A program made the position numbers and the translations under genes. 8,196 nt of DNA from Bacillota bacterium (GTDB taxonomy: Bacteria; Bacillota; Clostridia; TANB77; CAG-465): assembly GCA_023460515.1 (NCBI GenBank), contig JAEWPS010000058.1, positions 1-8,196 on the forward strand. The letters run 5' to 3'. The notes below the pieces were generated by a model. The model did not search any database, was not told where the DNA came from, and saw only the letters and a list, made by a program, of their open reading frames with translations. Each line of letters opens with the position of its first letter. Position 1 is the first letter of the stretch. Shown piece by piece: positions 1 through 6,500 of this stretch.

Positions 1-4
1 CTTT

Positions 5-12
5 AAAAGGAG
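5..12 (+). promoter_or_regulatory. Shine-Dalgarno site of the amidoligase gene
   Basis: AAAAGGAG lies nine bases before the ATG at 22 and supports that codon as the true start. The first 21 bases hold nothing else that can be called; a TAA at 4-6 could end an upstream gene, but its frame cannot be checked. Confidence 0.7.
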
Positions 13-21
13 CAAGAATCA

Positions 22-921
22 ATGCTAAACAAGAATTTTGGAATTGAAATTGAGTTCACAGGAATAACAAGAAACGAAGCTGCCAAGGTTGCAGCCGAAT
101 ATCTAAACGGTACAGTCACTAACACAAGCGATTATTACGATACCAAGAAAATTACAACCGCTGACGGGCGGGTTTGGAAGATTATGAGCGACGGCAGCAT
201 TTCTTGCCAGAAGAGACAAGGACGGCAGAAGGTTGCAGCAACAAGAGAATTTAGCGTAGAGCTGGTAAGCCCCATCCTGACCTACCAAGATGATATTGAA
301 ACATTGCAGGAATTGGTACGCAGGCTACGCAAGGCAGGAGCTTTCACCAACAACTCCTGCGGAATACACATCCACTTGGACGGTGCAGACCACACAGCAA
401 GGAGTATACGAAACTTAGTAAACATCATTGCAAGCAAGAACGACCTTTTCTACAAGGCATTGCAAATAGAACCTACACGAATGGGTTACTGCAAAAAGAT
501 GGATGAGATTCTTGTTGAAAAAATCAACCGCAAGAAACCAAAAACGCTGGCACAGATAGAGAGTCTTTGGTATGAGGGTTACAGTGAAAGCACAACCAGG
601 CATTACCATTCAAGCCGATACCATTTTCTTAACCTGCATAGCTTTTTCAACGGAAACCATACGGTTGAACTCAGAGGATTTAACAGCGAACTTCACGCAG
701 GTAAGATAAGAAGCTATATTGTTCTCTCCCTCGCATTAAACCGCCAAGCACTGACACAGAAATGTGCTTCGGCAAAGAAACCGCAGGTCGAGAATGAAAA
801 GTTCGCAATGCGGACCTACCTCAACCGCATCGGTTTTATCGGCGAGGAATTCGCAAACTGCCGTGAACACTTGACTACCCACTTGGAAGGCTCGGCAGCG
901 TGGCGATTTCGGGCAGCCTGA
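22..921 (+). CDS. Phage amidoligase (glutamine-synthetase-fold, Amidoligase_2-type)
   Basis: This 299-residue protein probably belongs to the Amidoligase_2 family, ATP-dependent carboxylate-amine ligases with a glutamine synthetase-like fold that form amide or isopeptide bonds to amino acids or peptides. Visible family hallmarks are an N-terminal strand GIEIEF (residues 7-12), SDGSI (56-60), ELVSPIL (80-86), the strand CGIHIHLD (113-120), YHFLNLH (200-206) and TVELRGFNSELH (214-225). In the family, the acidic and His residues of such strands bind metal and ATP. The start is ATG at 22, with AAAAGGAG at 5-12 nine bases upstream. The gene is followed after 35 nt by a GGCT-family gene and then a DUF5049-like gene, a recurrent phage neighbourhood. 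The C-terminal ~60 residues, after the last hallmark, are poorly conserved in my recollection. The substrate is unknown. The family call is strong; any specific role in wall or peptide modification is inference. Confidence 0.85.
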   Translation: MLNKNFGIEIEFTGITRNEAAKVAAEYLNGTVTNTSDYYDTKKITTADGRVWKIMSDGSISCQKRQGRQKVAATREFSVELVSPILTYQDDIETLQELVRRLRKAGAFTNNSCGIHIHLDGADHTARSIRNLVNIIASKNDLFYKALQIEPTRMGYCKKMDEILVEKINRKKPKTLAQIESLWYEGYSESTTRHYHSSRYHFLNLHSFFNGNHTVELRGFNSELHAGKIRSYIVLSLALNRQALTQKCASAKKPQVENEKFAMRTYLNRIGFIGEEFANCREHLTTHLEGSAAWRFRAA

Positions 922-940
922 ACGGTTGCCCCGTAAAAAT

Positions 941-948
941 AAGGAGGA
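941..948 (+). promoter_or_regulatory. Shine-Dalgarno site fixing the GGCT start
   Basis: AAGGAGGA lies eight bases upstream of ATG 957. The open frame extends back to another ATG at 900, inside the amidoligase gene, but that codon has no such site. The YGSN motif also falls at the expected N-terminal position only if translation begins at 957. Confidence 0.85.
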
Positions 949-956
949 CAAAGACT

Positions 957-1406
957 ATGAATAAAACATTTTATCTCGCCTATGGCTCGAACCTTAACCT
1001 TGAGCAAATGGCGCACCGTTGCCCCACAGCAAAGCCGATTGGGCCGGTTGTTTTAAAGGACTACCAGTTATTGTTTCGAGGCGGACACGGCGGCTCTGTG
1101 GCAACGGTGGAGCCTTTTAAGGGCAAGACGGTACCATGCCTTTTGTGGGAGATTACCCCGGCAGACGAAGTGGCACTTGACCGCTACGAGGGTTTCCCAT
1201 TCCTTTACCGAAAGGAAACAGTCAAAGTGAGACTTGGGAAAAAGAACGTGGAAACAATGGTGTACATCATGAACGATGGCAGACCACTTGGCACTCCCAG
1301 TTGCTATTATTACAGCGTCATCTTAGAGGGTTACAAGAGTGCGGATTTCGATATCGGCATTCTAAAGCAAGCTGTAGAGGATTCAAAGGAGGGCGAAAAT
1401 GGATAA
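957..1406 (+). CDS. Gamma-glutamylcyclotransferase family protein (GGCT / AIG2-like)
   Basis: The protein has 149 residues, typical of single-domain GGCT-fold enzymes. The family releases 5-oxoproline (pyroglutamate) from gamma-glutamyl amines or cleaves related gamma-glutamyl amides. The signature YGSNL sits at residues 9-13, where the fold binds the gamma-glutamyl group. The expected catalytic acid is Glu78 in LDRYEGFPFLY (75-84 region), matching the conserved D-x-Y-E-G pattern. A short YYY run at 117-119 and the segment ending ILEGY also fit the C-terminal part of the domain. No signal peptide is visible, so it should act in the cytoplasm. It follows an amidoligase and overlaps the next gene by 8 nt, so the three are probably co-translated. 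By family logic it would trim or undo a gamma-glutamyl or isopeptide bond made by its neighbour. The exact substrate is unknown. Confidence 0.88.
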   Translation: MNKTFYLAYGSNLNLEQMAHRCPTAKPIGPVVLKDYQLLFRGGHGGSVATVEPFKGKTVPCLLWEITPADEVALDRYEGFPFLYRKETVKVRLGKKNVETMVYIMNDGRPLGTPSCYYYSVILEGYKSADFDIGILKQAVEDSKEGENG

Positions 1407-1578
1407 GAGGATAAAGGAACAGATACTTGCCATACGTGATACAGGTGAAACGAATATGTTTGATGTACGGAAAGTGCAGGAAATTGCTCTGCGAGAAGGG
1501 TATGACGAGTTGCTTGCTTACCTTTCGGATAACACCGGTGCCTATGCCCGTTTCATTCTGACCGGAGAAGAGGAATAA
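1399..1578 (+). CDS. Small DUF5049-like phage protein, 59 aa
   Basis: The ATG at 1399 overlaps the end of the GGCT gene by 8 nt, and AAAGGAGG at 1386-1393 provides a strong ribosome site five bases upstream. The product begins MDKRIKEQILAIRDTGETN and ends FILTGEEE. It resembles the short DUF5049 proteins that accompany amidoligase and GGCT genes in Firmicute prophages. It is highly charged and largely predicted helical, with no signal peptide or membrane segment. The segment TNMFDVRKVQEIALREG (residues 18-34) looks like a compact helical motif. No biochemical function is known to me. Its position suggests either a partner of the two enzymes or a small regulator before the terminase. The family name is from memory; the reading frame itself is well supported. 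Confidence 0.75.
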   Translation: MDKRIKEQILAIRDTGETNMFDVRKVQEIALREGYDELLAYLSDNTGAYARFILTGEEE

Positions 1579-1596
1579 ATAACTAAATACCAACCA

Positions 1597-1627
1597 GAGA
1601 ACAGTGCTCAAAATGGCTCTGTTTCTC
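1597..1627 (+). other. Imperfect stem-loop in the DUF5049-terminase spacer
   Basis: GAGAACAG (1597-1604) can pair with CTGTTTCTC (1619-1627) with one bulged T. The stem can extend past a T-T mismatch by two G-C pairs, leaving a loop of about eight bases. It is not followed by a T-run, so it is not a standard intrinsic terminator. It lies about 50 bases upstream of the terminase ribosome site and could affect translation or RNA stability, or be chance. Confidence 0.35.
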
Positions 1628-1647
1628 GTACAGAAAGATTTGAAGGC

Positions 1648-3294
1648 TTGCATGATGAAGGTCTATTTTTATGTGCAAAGGAGGCGGCGGATATACGAAA
1701 ACTTAAGAAATACACACCAACAATATTTAAAGCGGCTGATTCTGTCTATGATAAGTCCACCGCTGATTATGCAGTAGCCTTTATAGAGGCTCTCTCCCAT
1801 ACCAAAGGCACATGGGCAGGTAAGCCATTTGAACTTATCGACTGGCAAGAGCGGATTATACGTGATGTGTTTGGAATTTTAAAGCCGAACGGCTATCGGC
1901 AGTTCAATACTGCCTATGTGGAAATACCCAAAAAGATGGGAAAAAGTGAGCTTGCGGCGGCTGTTGCCCTGTTGCTCACTTGCGGAGATAACGAGGAACG
2001 TGCGGAGGTTTATGGCTGTGCTGCCGACCGAAACCAGGCATCTATCGTTTTTAATGTTGCGGCAGATATGGTGCGGATGTGTCCTGCTTTAGCAAAACGA
2101 GTGAAAATCCTTGACTCAACAAAGCGACTCATCTATCAGCCGACGGGCAGTATTTATCAAGTGCTGTCAGCCGATGTCAGCAACAAGCATGGTTTCAATA
2201 CACACGGTGTGGTGTTTGACGAACTTCACACCCAACCGAATAGAAAGCTCTTCGATGTTATGACTAAAGGTAGCGGTGATGCCAGAATGCAGCCGCTGTA
2301 TTTTCTTATAACCACTGCTGGGGACAATCAGAATAGTATCTGCTGGGAAGTACATCAGAAGGCTTTGGATATCATAGATGGAAGAAAAAACGACCCGACC
2401 TTCTACCCTGTCATATATGGTGCTGCATTAGAAGATGATTGGACTGATCCAAAGGTGTGGAAGAAGGCGAATCCCTCACTGGGAATCACGGTCAGCATGG
2501 ATAAAGTTAAAGCGGCCTTTGAATCAGCAAGACAGAATCCTGCTGAAGAGAATAGTTTTAGACAACTTAGGCTCAATCAATGGGTTAAACAGGCAGTGCG
2601 GTGGATGCCTATGGAAAAATGGGATGCCTGTGCATTTGCTGTTAACCCGGAATCACTGCATGGGCGAGTCTGCTATGGAGGTCTTGACCTATCGAGCAGT
2701 ACGGATATCACGGCTTTCGTGCTGGTCTTTCCCCCATTGGATGAGGATGATAAATACTCTGTTATGCCGTTTTTTTGGATACCGGAGGACAACATCGATT
2801 TGCGTGTACGGCGTGACCATGTAAATTATGATGTATGGGTAAAGCAAGAGTTTCTTAAAACCACGGAAGGCAATGTGGTGCATTACGGCTTCATTGAAGC
2901 TTTTATTGAGGAGCTGGGAACAAAATATAACATTAGAGAAATAGCATTCGACCGATGGGGTGCTGTGCAAATGACGCAGAACCTTGAAAACCTTGGATTT
3001 ACGGTTGTTCCGTTCGGTCAAGGCTTTAAAGATATGTCTCCACCGACCAAAGAACTGATGAAACTGACCTTGGAACAAAAGATTGCCCATGGTGGGCATC
3101 CGATTCTTCGCTGGATGATGGATAACATCTATATCCGAACTGATCCTGCCGGAAATATCAAGGCAGACAAAGAAAAGTCCACTGAGAAAATTGACGGTGC
3201 AGTTGCCACGATTATGGCACTCGACCGTGCAATTCGTTGTGGCGGAGGGACCGGTTCTTCTGTTTATGATGAACGTGGTCTGCTTATTTTTTAA
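1648..3294 (+). CDS. terL: Terminase large subunit (HK97-like, Terminase_1 family)
   Basis: This is the DNA-packaging motor, which docks on the portal, hydrolyses ATP to pump DNA and cuts concatemers. Residues are counted from TTG 1648 (548 aa). The N-terminal ATPase has a Walker A-like EIPKKMGKSE (92-101), Walker B VVFDELH (188-194) with Asp191/Glu192, and a coupling motif LITTAGD (220-226). The C-terminal RNase H-like nuclease shows the expected acidic triad: Asp347 in GGLDLSS, Asp435 in AFDRWGA and Asp516 in KIDGAVA. The domain looks full length and intact. The start is odd. TTG 1648 has only GAAGG one base upstream, whereas AAAGGAGG at 1677-1684 is ideally placed for ATA at 1693, giving a product beginning (M)RKLKKYTPT. 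No in-frame ATG precedes Walker A. I give the longest conventional frame but consider 1693 likelier. The portal gene follows after a short gap. Confidence 0.95.
   Translation: MHDEGLFLCAKEAADIRKLKKYTPTIFKAADSVYDKSTADYAVAFIEALSHTKGTWAGKPFELIDWQERIIRDVFGILKPNGYRQFNTAYVEIPKKMGKSELAAAVALLLTCGDNEERAEVYGCAADRNQASIVFNVAADMVRMCPALAKRVKILDSTKRLIYQPTGSIYQVLSADVSNKHGFNTHGVVFDELHTQPNRKLFDVMTKGSGDARMQPLYFLITTAGDNQNSICWEVHQKALDIIDGRKNDPTFYPVIYGAALEDDWTDPKVWKKANPSLGITVSMDKVKAAFESARQNPAEENSFRQLRLNQWVKQAVRWMPMEKWDACAFAVNPESLHGRVCYGGLDLSSSTDITAFVLVFPPLDEDDKYSVMPFFWIPEDNIDLRVRRDHVNYDVWVKQEFLKTTEGNVVHYGFIEAFIEELGTKYNIREIAFDRWGAVQMTQNLENLGFTVVPFGQGFKDMSPPTKELMKLTLEQKIAHGGHPILRWMMDNIYIRTDPAGNIKADKEKSTEKIDGAVATIMALDRAIRCGGGTGSSVYDERGLLIF
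1677..1684 (+). promoter_or_regulatory. Strong Shine-Dalgarno site before an ATA codon in the terminase gene
   Basis: AAAGGAGG is as strong as the sites of the neighbouring genes and lies exactly 8 nt before an in-frame ATA codon at 1693-1695. Other reading frames offer no long open frame starting at this distance: ATG 1671 overlaps the site's left side and reads only 11 codons. It therefore points to 1693 as the real terminase start. Confidence 0.65.
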
Positions 3295-3296
3295 TG

Positions 3297-3302
3297 AAGG
3301 AG
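3297..3302 (+). promoter_or_regulatory. Shine-Dalgarno site of the portal gene
   Basis: AAGGAG precedes a run of candidate starts: GTG 3304 (1 nt away), ATG 3307 (4 nt) and ATG 3313 (10 nt). GTG 3304 is too close. ATG 3313 gives the N-terminus MGILQGIF, which resembles related portals, so it is preferred; ATG 3307 remains possible. Confidence 0.6.
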
Positions 3303-3312
3303 AGTGATGTCA

Positions 3313-4569
3313 ATGGGAATATTACAAGGAATATTTAAGGCTCGTGACAAGCCTAAGGATAGTCTGAGTGGTAGCCGTTACAGTTTCTTTTTCGGAGGAA
3401 CTACTGCCGGAAAACCTGTAAATGAACATACGGCAATGCAGATGACGGCGGTCTACTCATGCGTGAGAATATTAGCTGAAACCTTAGCCGGACTTCCACT
3501 TCATGTCTATAAATACAACGATAGCGGTGGCAAAGAAAAATATCTACAACATCCTTTATATAGATTGCTCCACGATGAGCCAAACCTTGAGATGACTTCA
3601 TTTACGTTCCGAGAAACGTTGATGAGTCATCTTTTATTATGGGGCAATGCTTACGCACAGATTATAAGGAACGCACGTGGTGAGGTTATTGCTCTCTATC
3701 CCCTTATGCCAAATAAAATGACAGTCGACCGAGATAAAAACGGACAGCTTTTTTATTTGTATCAGCGAAGTGTAGAGGATGCACCCACCCTTGGCAAAGA
3801 CAGCCTGGTCTATCTCGACCCCTCTGATGTGCTGCATATCCCCGGTTTGGGTTTTGATGGATTAGTAGGATATTCACCCATTGCTATGGCTAAAAATGCC
3901 ATTGGACTTGCAATGGCTACGGAAGAATACGGAGCGAAGTTCTTCGCCAATGGAGCGGCACCCGGTGGTGTGTTGGAGCATCCGGGAACAATCAAGGACC
4001 CACAAAAGGTAAGAGACAGCTGGAACGCTGCCTATCAAGGTTCAACTAACTCTCACAGGGTGGCAGTGCTGGAAGAAGGCATGAAATATCAGCAGATAGG
4101 CATACCTCCCGAGCAAGCACAGTTTCTGGAAACACGGAAATTTCAGATTAATGAAATCGCCCGTATTTTTAGAGTACCGCCGCATATGCTGGCTGACCTT
4201 GAAAAAAGTAGCTTTTCAAATATCGAGCAACAGTCCTTAGAGTTTGTGAAATATACTCTCGACCCTTGGGTAGTACGCTGGGAACAAAATATGTACCGTT
4301 CTCTCCTTATGGCAAGTGAAAAGCCTACTGTTTTCATCAAATTTAACGTGGACGGATTACTTCGAGGAGATTATGTAAGCCGTATGAGTGGCTACGCAAC
4401 CGCCAGACAGAATGGTTGGATGAGTGCTAATGACATTCGAGAGCTTGAGAACCTTGACCGAATACCGGCGGAACTTGGTGGTGATCTCTACCTCATTAAT
4501 GGAGCTATGACCAAATTAGAGGACGCTGGTGCGTTCGCAAATACAACAAGATTGGAGGAAACCGAATGA
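3313..4569 (+). CDS. Portal protein (HK97 gp3-like, Phage_portal family)
   Basis: The 418-residue product forms the dodecameric ring at one capsid vertex through which DNA passes and onto which terminase and the head-tail connector dock. The length is typical of compact HK97-type portals. Recognisable segments are AMQMTAVYSCVRILAETLAG (41-60) followed by LPLHVY, LLLWGNAYAQI (107-117), HIPGLGFDGLVGYSPI (175-190), and EIARIFRVPPHMLADLE (281-297) followed by SSFSNIEQQSLEFV (299-312). The last part resembles the conserved clip/stem-to-crown region. The C-terminus is short and charged. ATG 3313 was chosen for its 10-nt spacing from AAGGAG; starts at 3307 or 3304 would add two or three residues. 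The stop overlaps the next start (ATGA at 4566-4569), which implies translational coupling to the prohead protease. I see no truncation. Confidence 0.95.
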   Translation: MGILQGIFKARDKPKDSLSGSRYSFFFGGTTAGKPVNEHTAMQMTAVYSCVRILAETLAGLPLHVYKYNDSGGKEKYLQHPLYRLLHDEPNLEMTSFTFRETLMSHLLLWGNAYAQIIRNARGEVIALYPLMPNKMTVDRDKNGQLFYLYQRSVEDAPTLGKDSLVYLDPSDVLHIPGLGFDGLVGYSPIAMAKNAIGLAMATEEYGAKFFANGAAPGGVLEHPGTIKDPQKVRDSWNAAYQGSTNSHRVAVLEEGMKYQQIGIPPEQAQFLETRKFQINEIARIFRVPPHMLADLEKSSFSNIEQQSLEFVKYTLDPWVVRWEQNMYRSLLMASEKPTVFIKFNVDGLLRGDYVSRMSGYATARQNGWMSANDIRELENLDRIPAELGGDLYLINGAMTKLEDAGAFANTTRLEETE

Positions 4570-5264
4570 AGAAATTTTGGAACTGGGTCAAGGATGAAAA
4601 ATCCGGTACCCGAACGCTTTACCTCGACGGCGTGATTGCCGAGGAATCATGGTTTGATGATGATGTCACCCCTAAGGCTTTTAAATCAGATTTATTTGCC
4701 GGTGAGGGTGACATTGTTATTTGGCTGAATTCACCAGGTGGTGATTGCATTGCAGCAAGCCAGATTTACACCATGCTTATGGACTACAAGGGCAAAGTGA
4801 CCATCAAGATTGACGGAATTGCTGCATCTGCCGCCTCTGTAATTGCTATGGCTGGAACAACTGTGTTTATGGCACCTACTGCACTGATGATGGTCCATAA
4901 CCCCTTGACCGTAGCAATCGGTGACAGCGAAGAGATGCAAAAAGCCATCGCTATGCTCTCGGAGGTAAAGGAAAGCATCATCAATGCCTATGAAATCAAG
5001 ACCGGCTTATCAAGGACTAAGCTTTCTCACCTCATGGATGCGGAAACCTGGCTGAATGCTAATAAGGCAATTGAACTCGGCTTTGCAGATGACATTTTGG
5101 AGGATGAGAAAAAGCGCATTCAGCAAGATGACTTCACCTATGCTTTCAGCCGTAGGGCTGTCACAAATTCGTTACTTGATAAGGTATGTCCCAAGAAAAC
5201 CCCTGTCAAAAAAGGTATATCCGCTGATTCACTGGAGAAGCGGCTCAACAACATCATTCATTAA
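4566..5264 (+). CDS. Prohead protease, ClpP-like (S14 family)
   Basis: The 232-residue protein is a ClpP-fold serine protease in the position of the head maturation protease. In this phage type such an enzyme is packed inside the prohead and removes the N-terminal part of the capsid protein before DNA packaging. The substrate-binding strand is WLNSPGGD (53-60). The nucleophile is probably Ser88 in GIAASAASVIAMAG (84-97), and the general base is His111 in MMVHNP (108-113). At the place of the third ClpP catalytic residue the sequence reads AETWLNANKA (159-168), with Glu160 where host ClpP has Asp, a variation I recall from phage members. A basic, flexible C-terminal tail (about 180-232) lies beyond the fold. 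The gene starts within the portal stop codon and ends 15 nt before the capsid gene. It is not likely to be a housekeeping ClpP. Confidence 0.93.
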   Translation: MKKFWNWVKDEKSGTRTLYLDGVIAEESWFDDDVTPKAFKSDLFAGEGDIVIWLNSPGGDCIAASQIYTMLMDYKGKVTIKIDGIAASAASVIAMAGTTVFMAPTALMMVHNPLTVAIGDSEEMQKAIAMLSEVKESIINAYEIKTGLSRTKLSHLMDAETWLNANKAIELGFADDILEDEKKRIQQDDFTYAFSRRAVTNSLLDKVCPKKTPVKKGISADSLEKRLNNIIH

Positions 5265-5266
5265 TT

Positions 5267-5271
5267 GGAGG
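5267..5271 (+). promoter_or_regulatory. Shine-Dalgarno site fixing the major capsid start
   Basis: GGAGG, within a longer TGGAGGAA, lies eight bases before ATG 5280. The open frame also contains TTG at 5265, but that codon overlaps the site itself and so cannot be the start used. Confidence 0.8.
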
Positions 5272-5279
5272 AAAAGATT

Positions 5280-6488
5280 ATGAACAAGATTTTAGAACTG
5301 CGCGAGAAACGCGCCAAAGCATGGGACGCTACCAAAGCGTTCTTAGATACCAAGCGTGGCACAGATGGTTTGATTTCTGCTGAGGATGAGGCAACTTACA
5401 ACAAAATGGAAGCTGATGTTATTGCTCTTGGTAAGGAAATCGACCGTTTGGAAAAACAGGCCATATTGGATGCGGAACTTAATGCTCCTATGGCTAATCC
5501 CTTAACAGGTAAGCCTGCCACTCCCCAACTGGAAGGCAAATCCGGAAGAGCAACTGACGAATACAGGAAAGCATTCTGGAATGCTATGCGTACACGTGCC
5601 GGTGAGGGTCTTGATCCCACCGTAAAAAATGCTCTTAAGATTGGCACAGACTCAGAAGGTGGATACTTAGTCCCTGACGAGTTTGAGAGAACTCTTGTCG
5701 AGGCATTGGAGGATGAGAATCTCTTCCGTAGGCTGGCTAAAGTCATCACAACCGCTTCCGGCGATAGAAAAATTCCGGTGGTTGCATCCAAGGGAACAGC
5801 ATCATGGATTGATGAGGAAGGTACAATTCCCGAAAGTGACGATAGCTTCGGTCAAGTATCTATCGGAGCCTATAAGCTGGGTACGATGATTAAGGTTTCT
5901 GAGGAACTTCTAAACGATAGTGTATTTGAACTTGAACCCTATATTTCAAGGGAATTTGCAAGACGTATCGGTAACAAGGAAGAGGAAGCTTTCTTCACAG
6001 GTGACGGTTCCGGTAAACCAACAGGTATTCTTGCAGCCACAGGAGGAGCACAACTCGGTGTAACTACTGCGGGTGCTACAGCTATCACCCTCGATGAAGT
6101 GCTTGACCTGTTCTATTCATTAAAAGCACCTTATCGTAATAAGTCTGTATTCATCATGAACGACTCAACAGTAAAGGCAATTCGTAAGCTGAAAGACGGT
6201 CAAGGTCAGTACCTATGGCAGCCATCTATACAGGCAGGAACTCCGGATACCATTCTTAACCGTCCGCTTTTCACATCTTCTTACGTGCCTGCTATTGAAG
6301 CAGGAGCGAAGACAATCGCATTCGGTGATTTCAGCTATTACTGGGTAGCCGACCGTCAAGGTCGTGTATTTAAGAGGCTTAATGAACTCTTTGCCGTTAC
6401 CGGCCAGGTAGGCTTTGTTGCTACTCAGCGTGTAGACGGAAAACTGATTCTGCCTGAAGCCATTAAGGTTCTTCAGCAGAAAGCTTAA
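5280..6488 (+). CDS. Major capsid protein (HK97 fold)
   Basis: The product has 402 residues, close to other HK97-type capsid proteins that carry their own scaffold. Residues 1 to about 65 are charged and heptad-like (ILELREKRAKAWDATKAF, then KEIDRLEKQ at 52-60). This matches a delta domain that acts as scaffold and is removed by the protease encoded just upstream. A low-complexity linker with Pro and Gly (69-90) follows. The mature domain begins near TDSEGGYLVPDEF (123-135). Family landmarks are KVITTASGDRKIPVVA (154-169) and the following acidic segment in the extended-loop region, ALEDENLFRRLA (142-153) just before it, and FFTGDGSGKPTGIL (238-251). The C-terminal axial and peripheral parts run to GKLILPEAIKVLQQKA. 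It would be the most abundant virion protein. The exact cleavage site cannot be read from the sequence. Confidence 0.95.
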   Translation: MNKILELREKRAKAWDATKAFLDTKRGTDGLISAEDEATYNKMEADVIALGKEIDRLEKQAILDAELNAPMANPLTGKPATPQLEGKSGRATDEYRKAFWNAMRTRAGEGLDPTVKNALKIGTDSEGGYLVPDEFERTLVEALEDENLFRRLAKVITTASGDRKIPVVASKGTASWIDEEGTIPESDDSFGQVSIGAYKLGTMIKVSEELLNDSVFELEPYISREFARRIGNKEEEAFFTGDGSGKPTGILAATGGAQLGVTTAGATAITLDEVLDLFYSLKAPYRNKSVFIMNDSTVKAIRKLKDGQGQYLWQPSIQAGTPDTILNRPLFTSSYVPAIEAGAKTIAFGDFSYYWVADRQGRVFKRLNELFAVTGQVGFVATQRVDGKLILPEAIKVLQQKA

Positions 6489-6500
6489 TGGAGGTGCATT

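Noticed and set aside
1318..1653. A 111-codon minus-strand open frame with hydrophobic stretches.
   Set aside because: It runs antisense across the GGCT end, the DUF5049-like gene and the spacer, has no credible start signals, and resembles no known family. It is a shadow of plus-strand genes.
1613..1777. A 54-codon open frame (begins MALFLVQKDLKAC, Arg-rich middle) overlapping the terminase start in another frame.
   Set aside because: It has no ribosome site upstream of ATG 1613, overlaps a strongly supported gene by most of its length, and its Arg run is simply the terminase Shine-Dalgarno and GC-rich stretch read in another frame.
2435..2824. A 129-codon plus-strand open frame inside the terminase, in another frame.
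   Set aside because: It is rich in Arg, Cys and Trp, typical of out-of-frame translation, and lies wholly inside the intact terminase ATPase-nuclease region.
2689..3099. A 136-codon minus-strand open frame inside the terminase, and similar long antisense frames at 5396-5791, 6213-6617 and 7284-7709.
   Set aside because: All lie opposite strongly supported genes with family motifs. Their translations lack domain features, as expected for antisense shadows.
1399..3294. DUF5049-like gene and terminase are in the same frame, separated by a single TAA (1576-1578) with no other stop, so readthrough could give a fusion.
   Set aside because: Each gene has its own ribosome site, the TAA lies at the natural end of the small protein, and no readthrough context is recognisable. 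Sharing a frame has a one-in-three chance.
4566..5264. The ClpP-like gene as a host housekeeping clpP.
   Set aside because: It overlaps the portal gene, directly precedes the capsid gene, and has a non-host-like C-terminal extension. It is the phage maturation protease.
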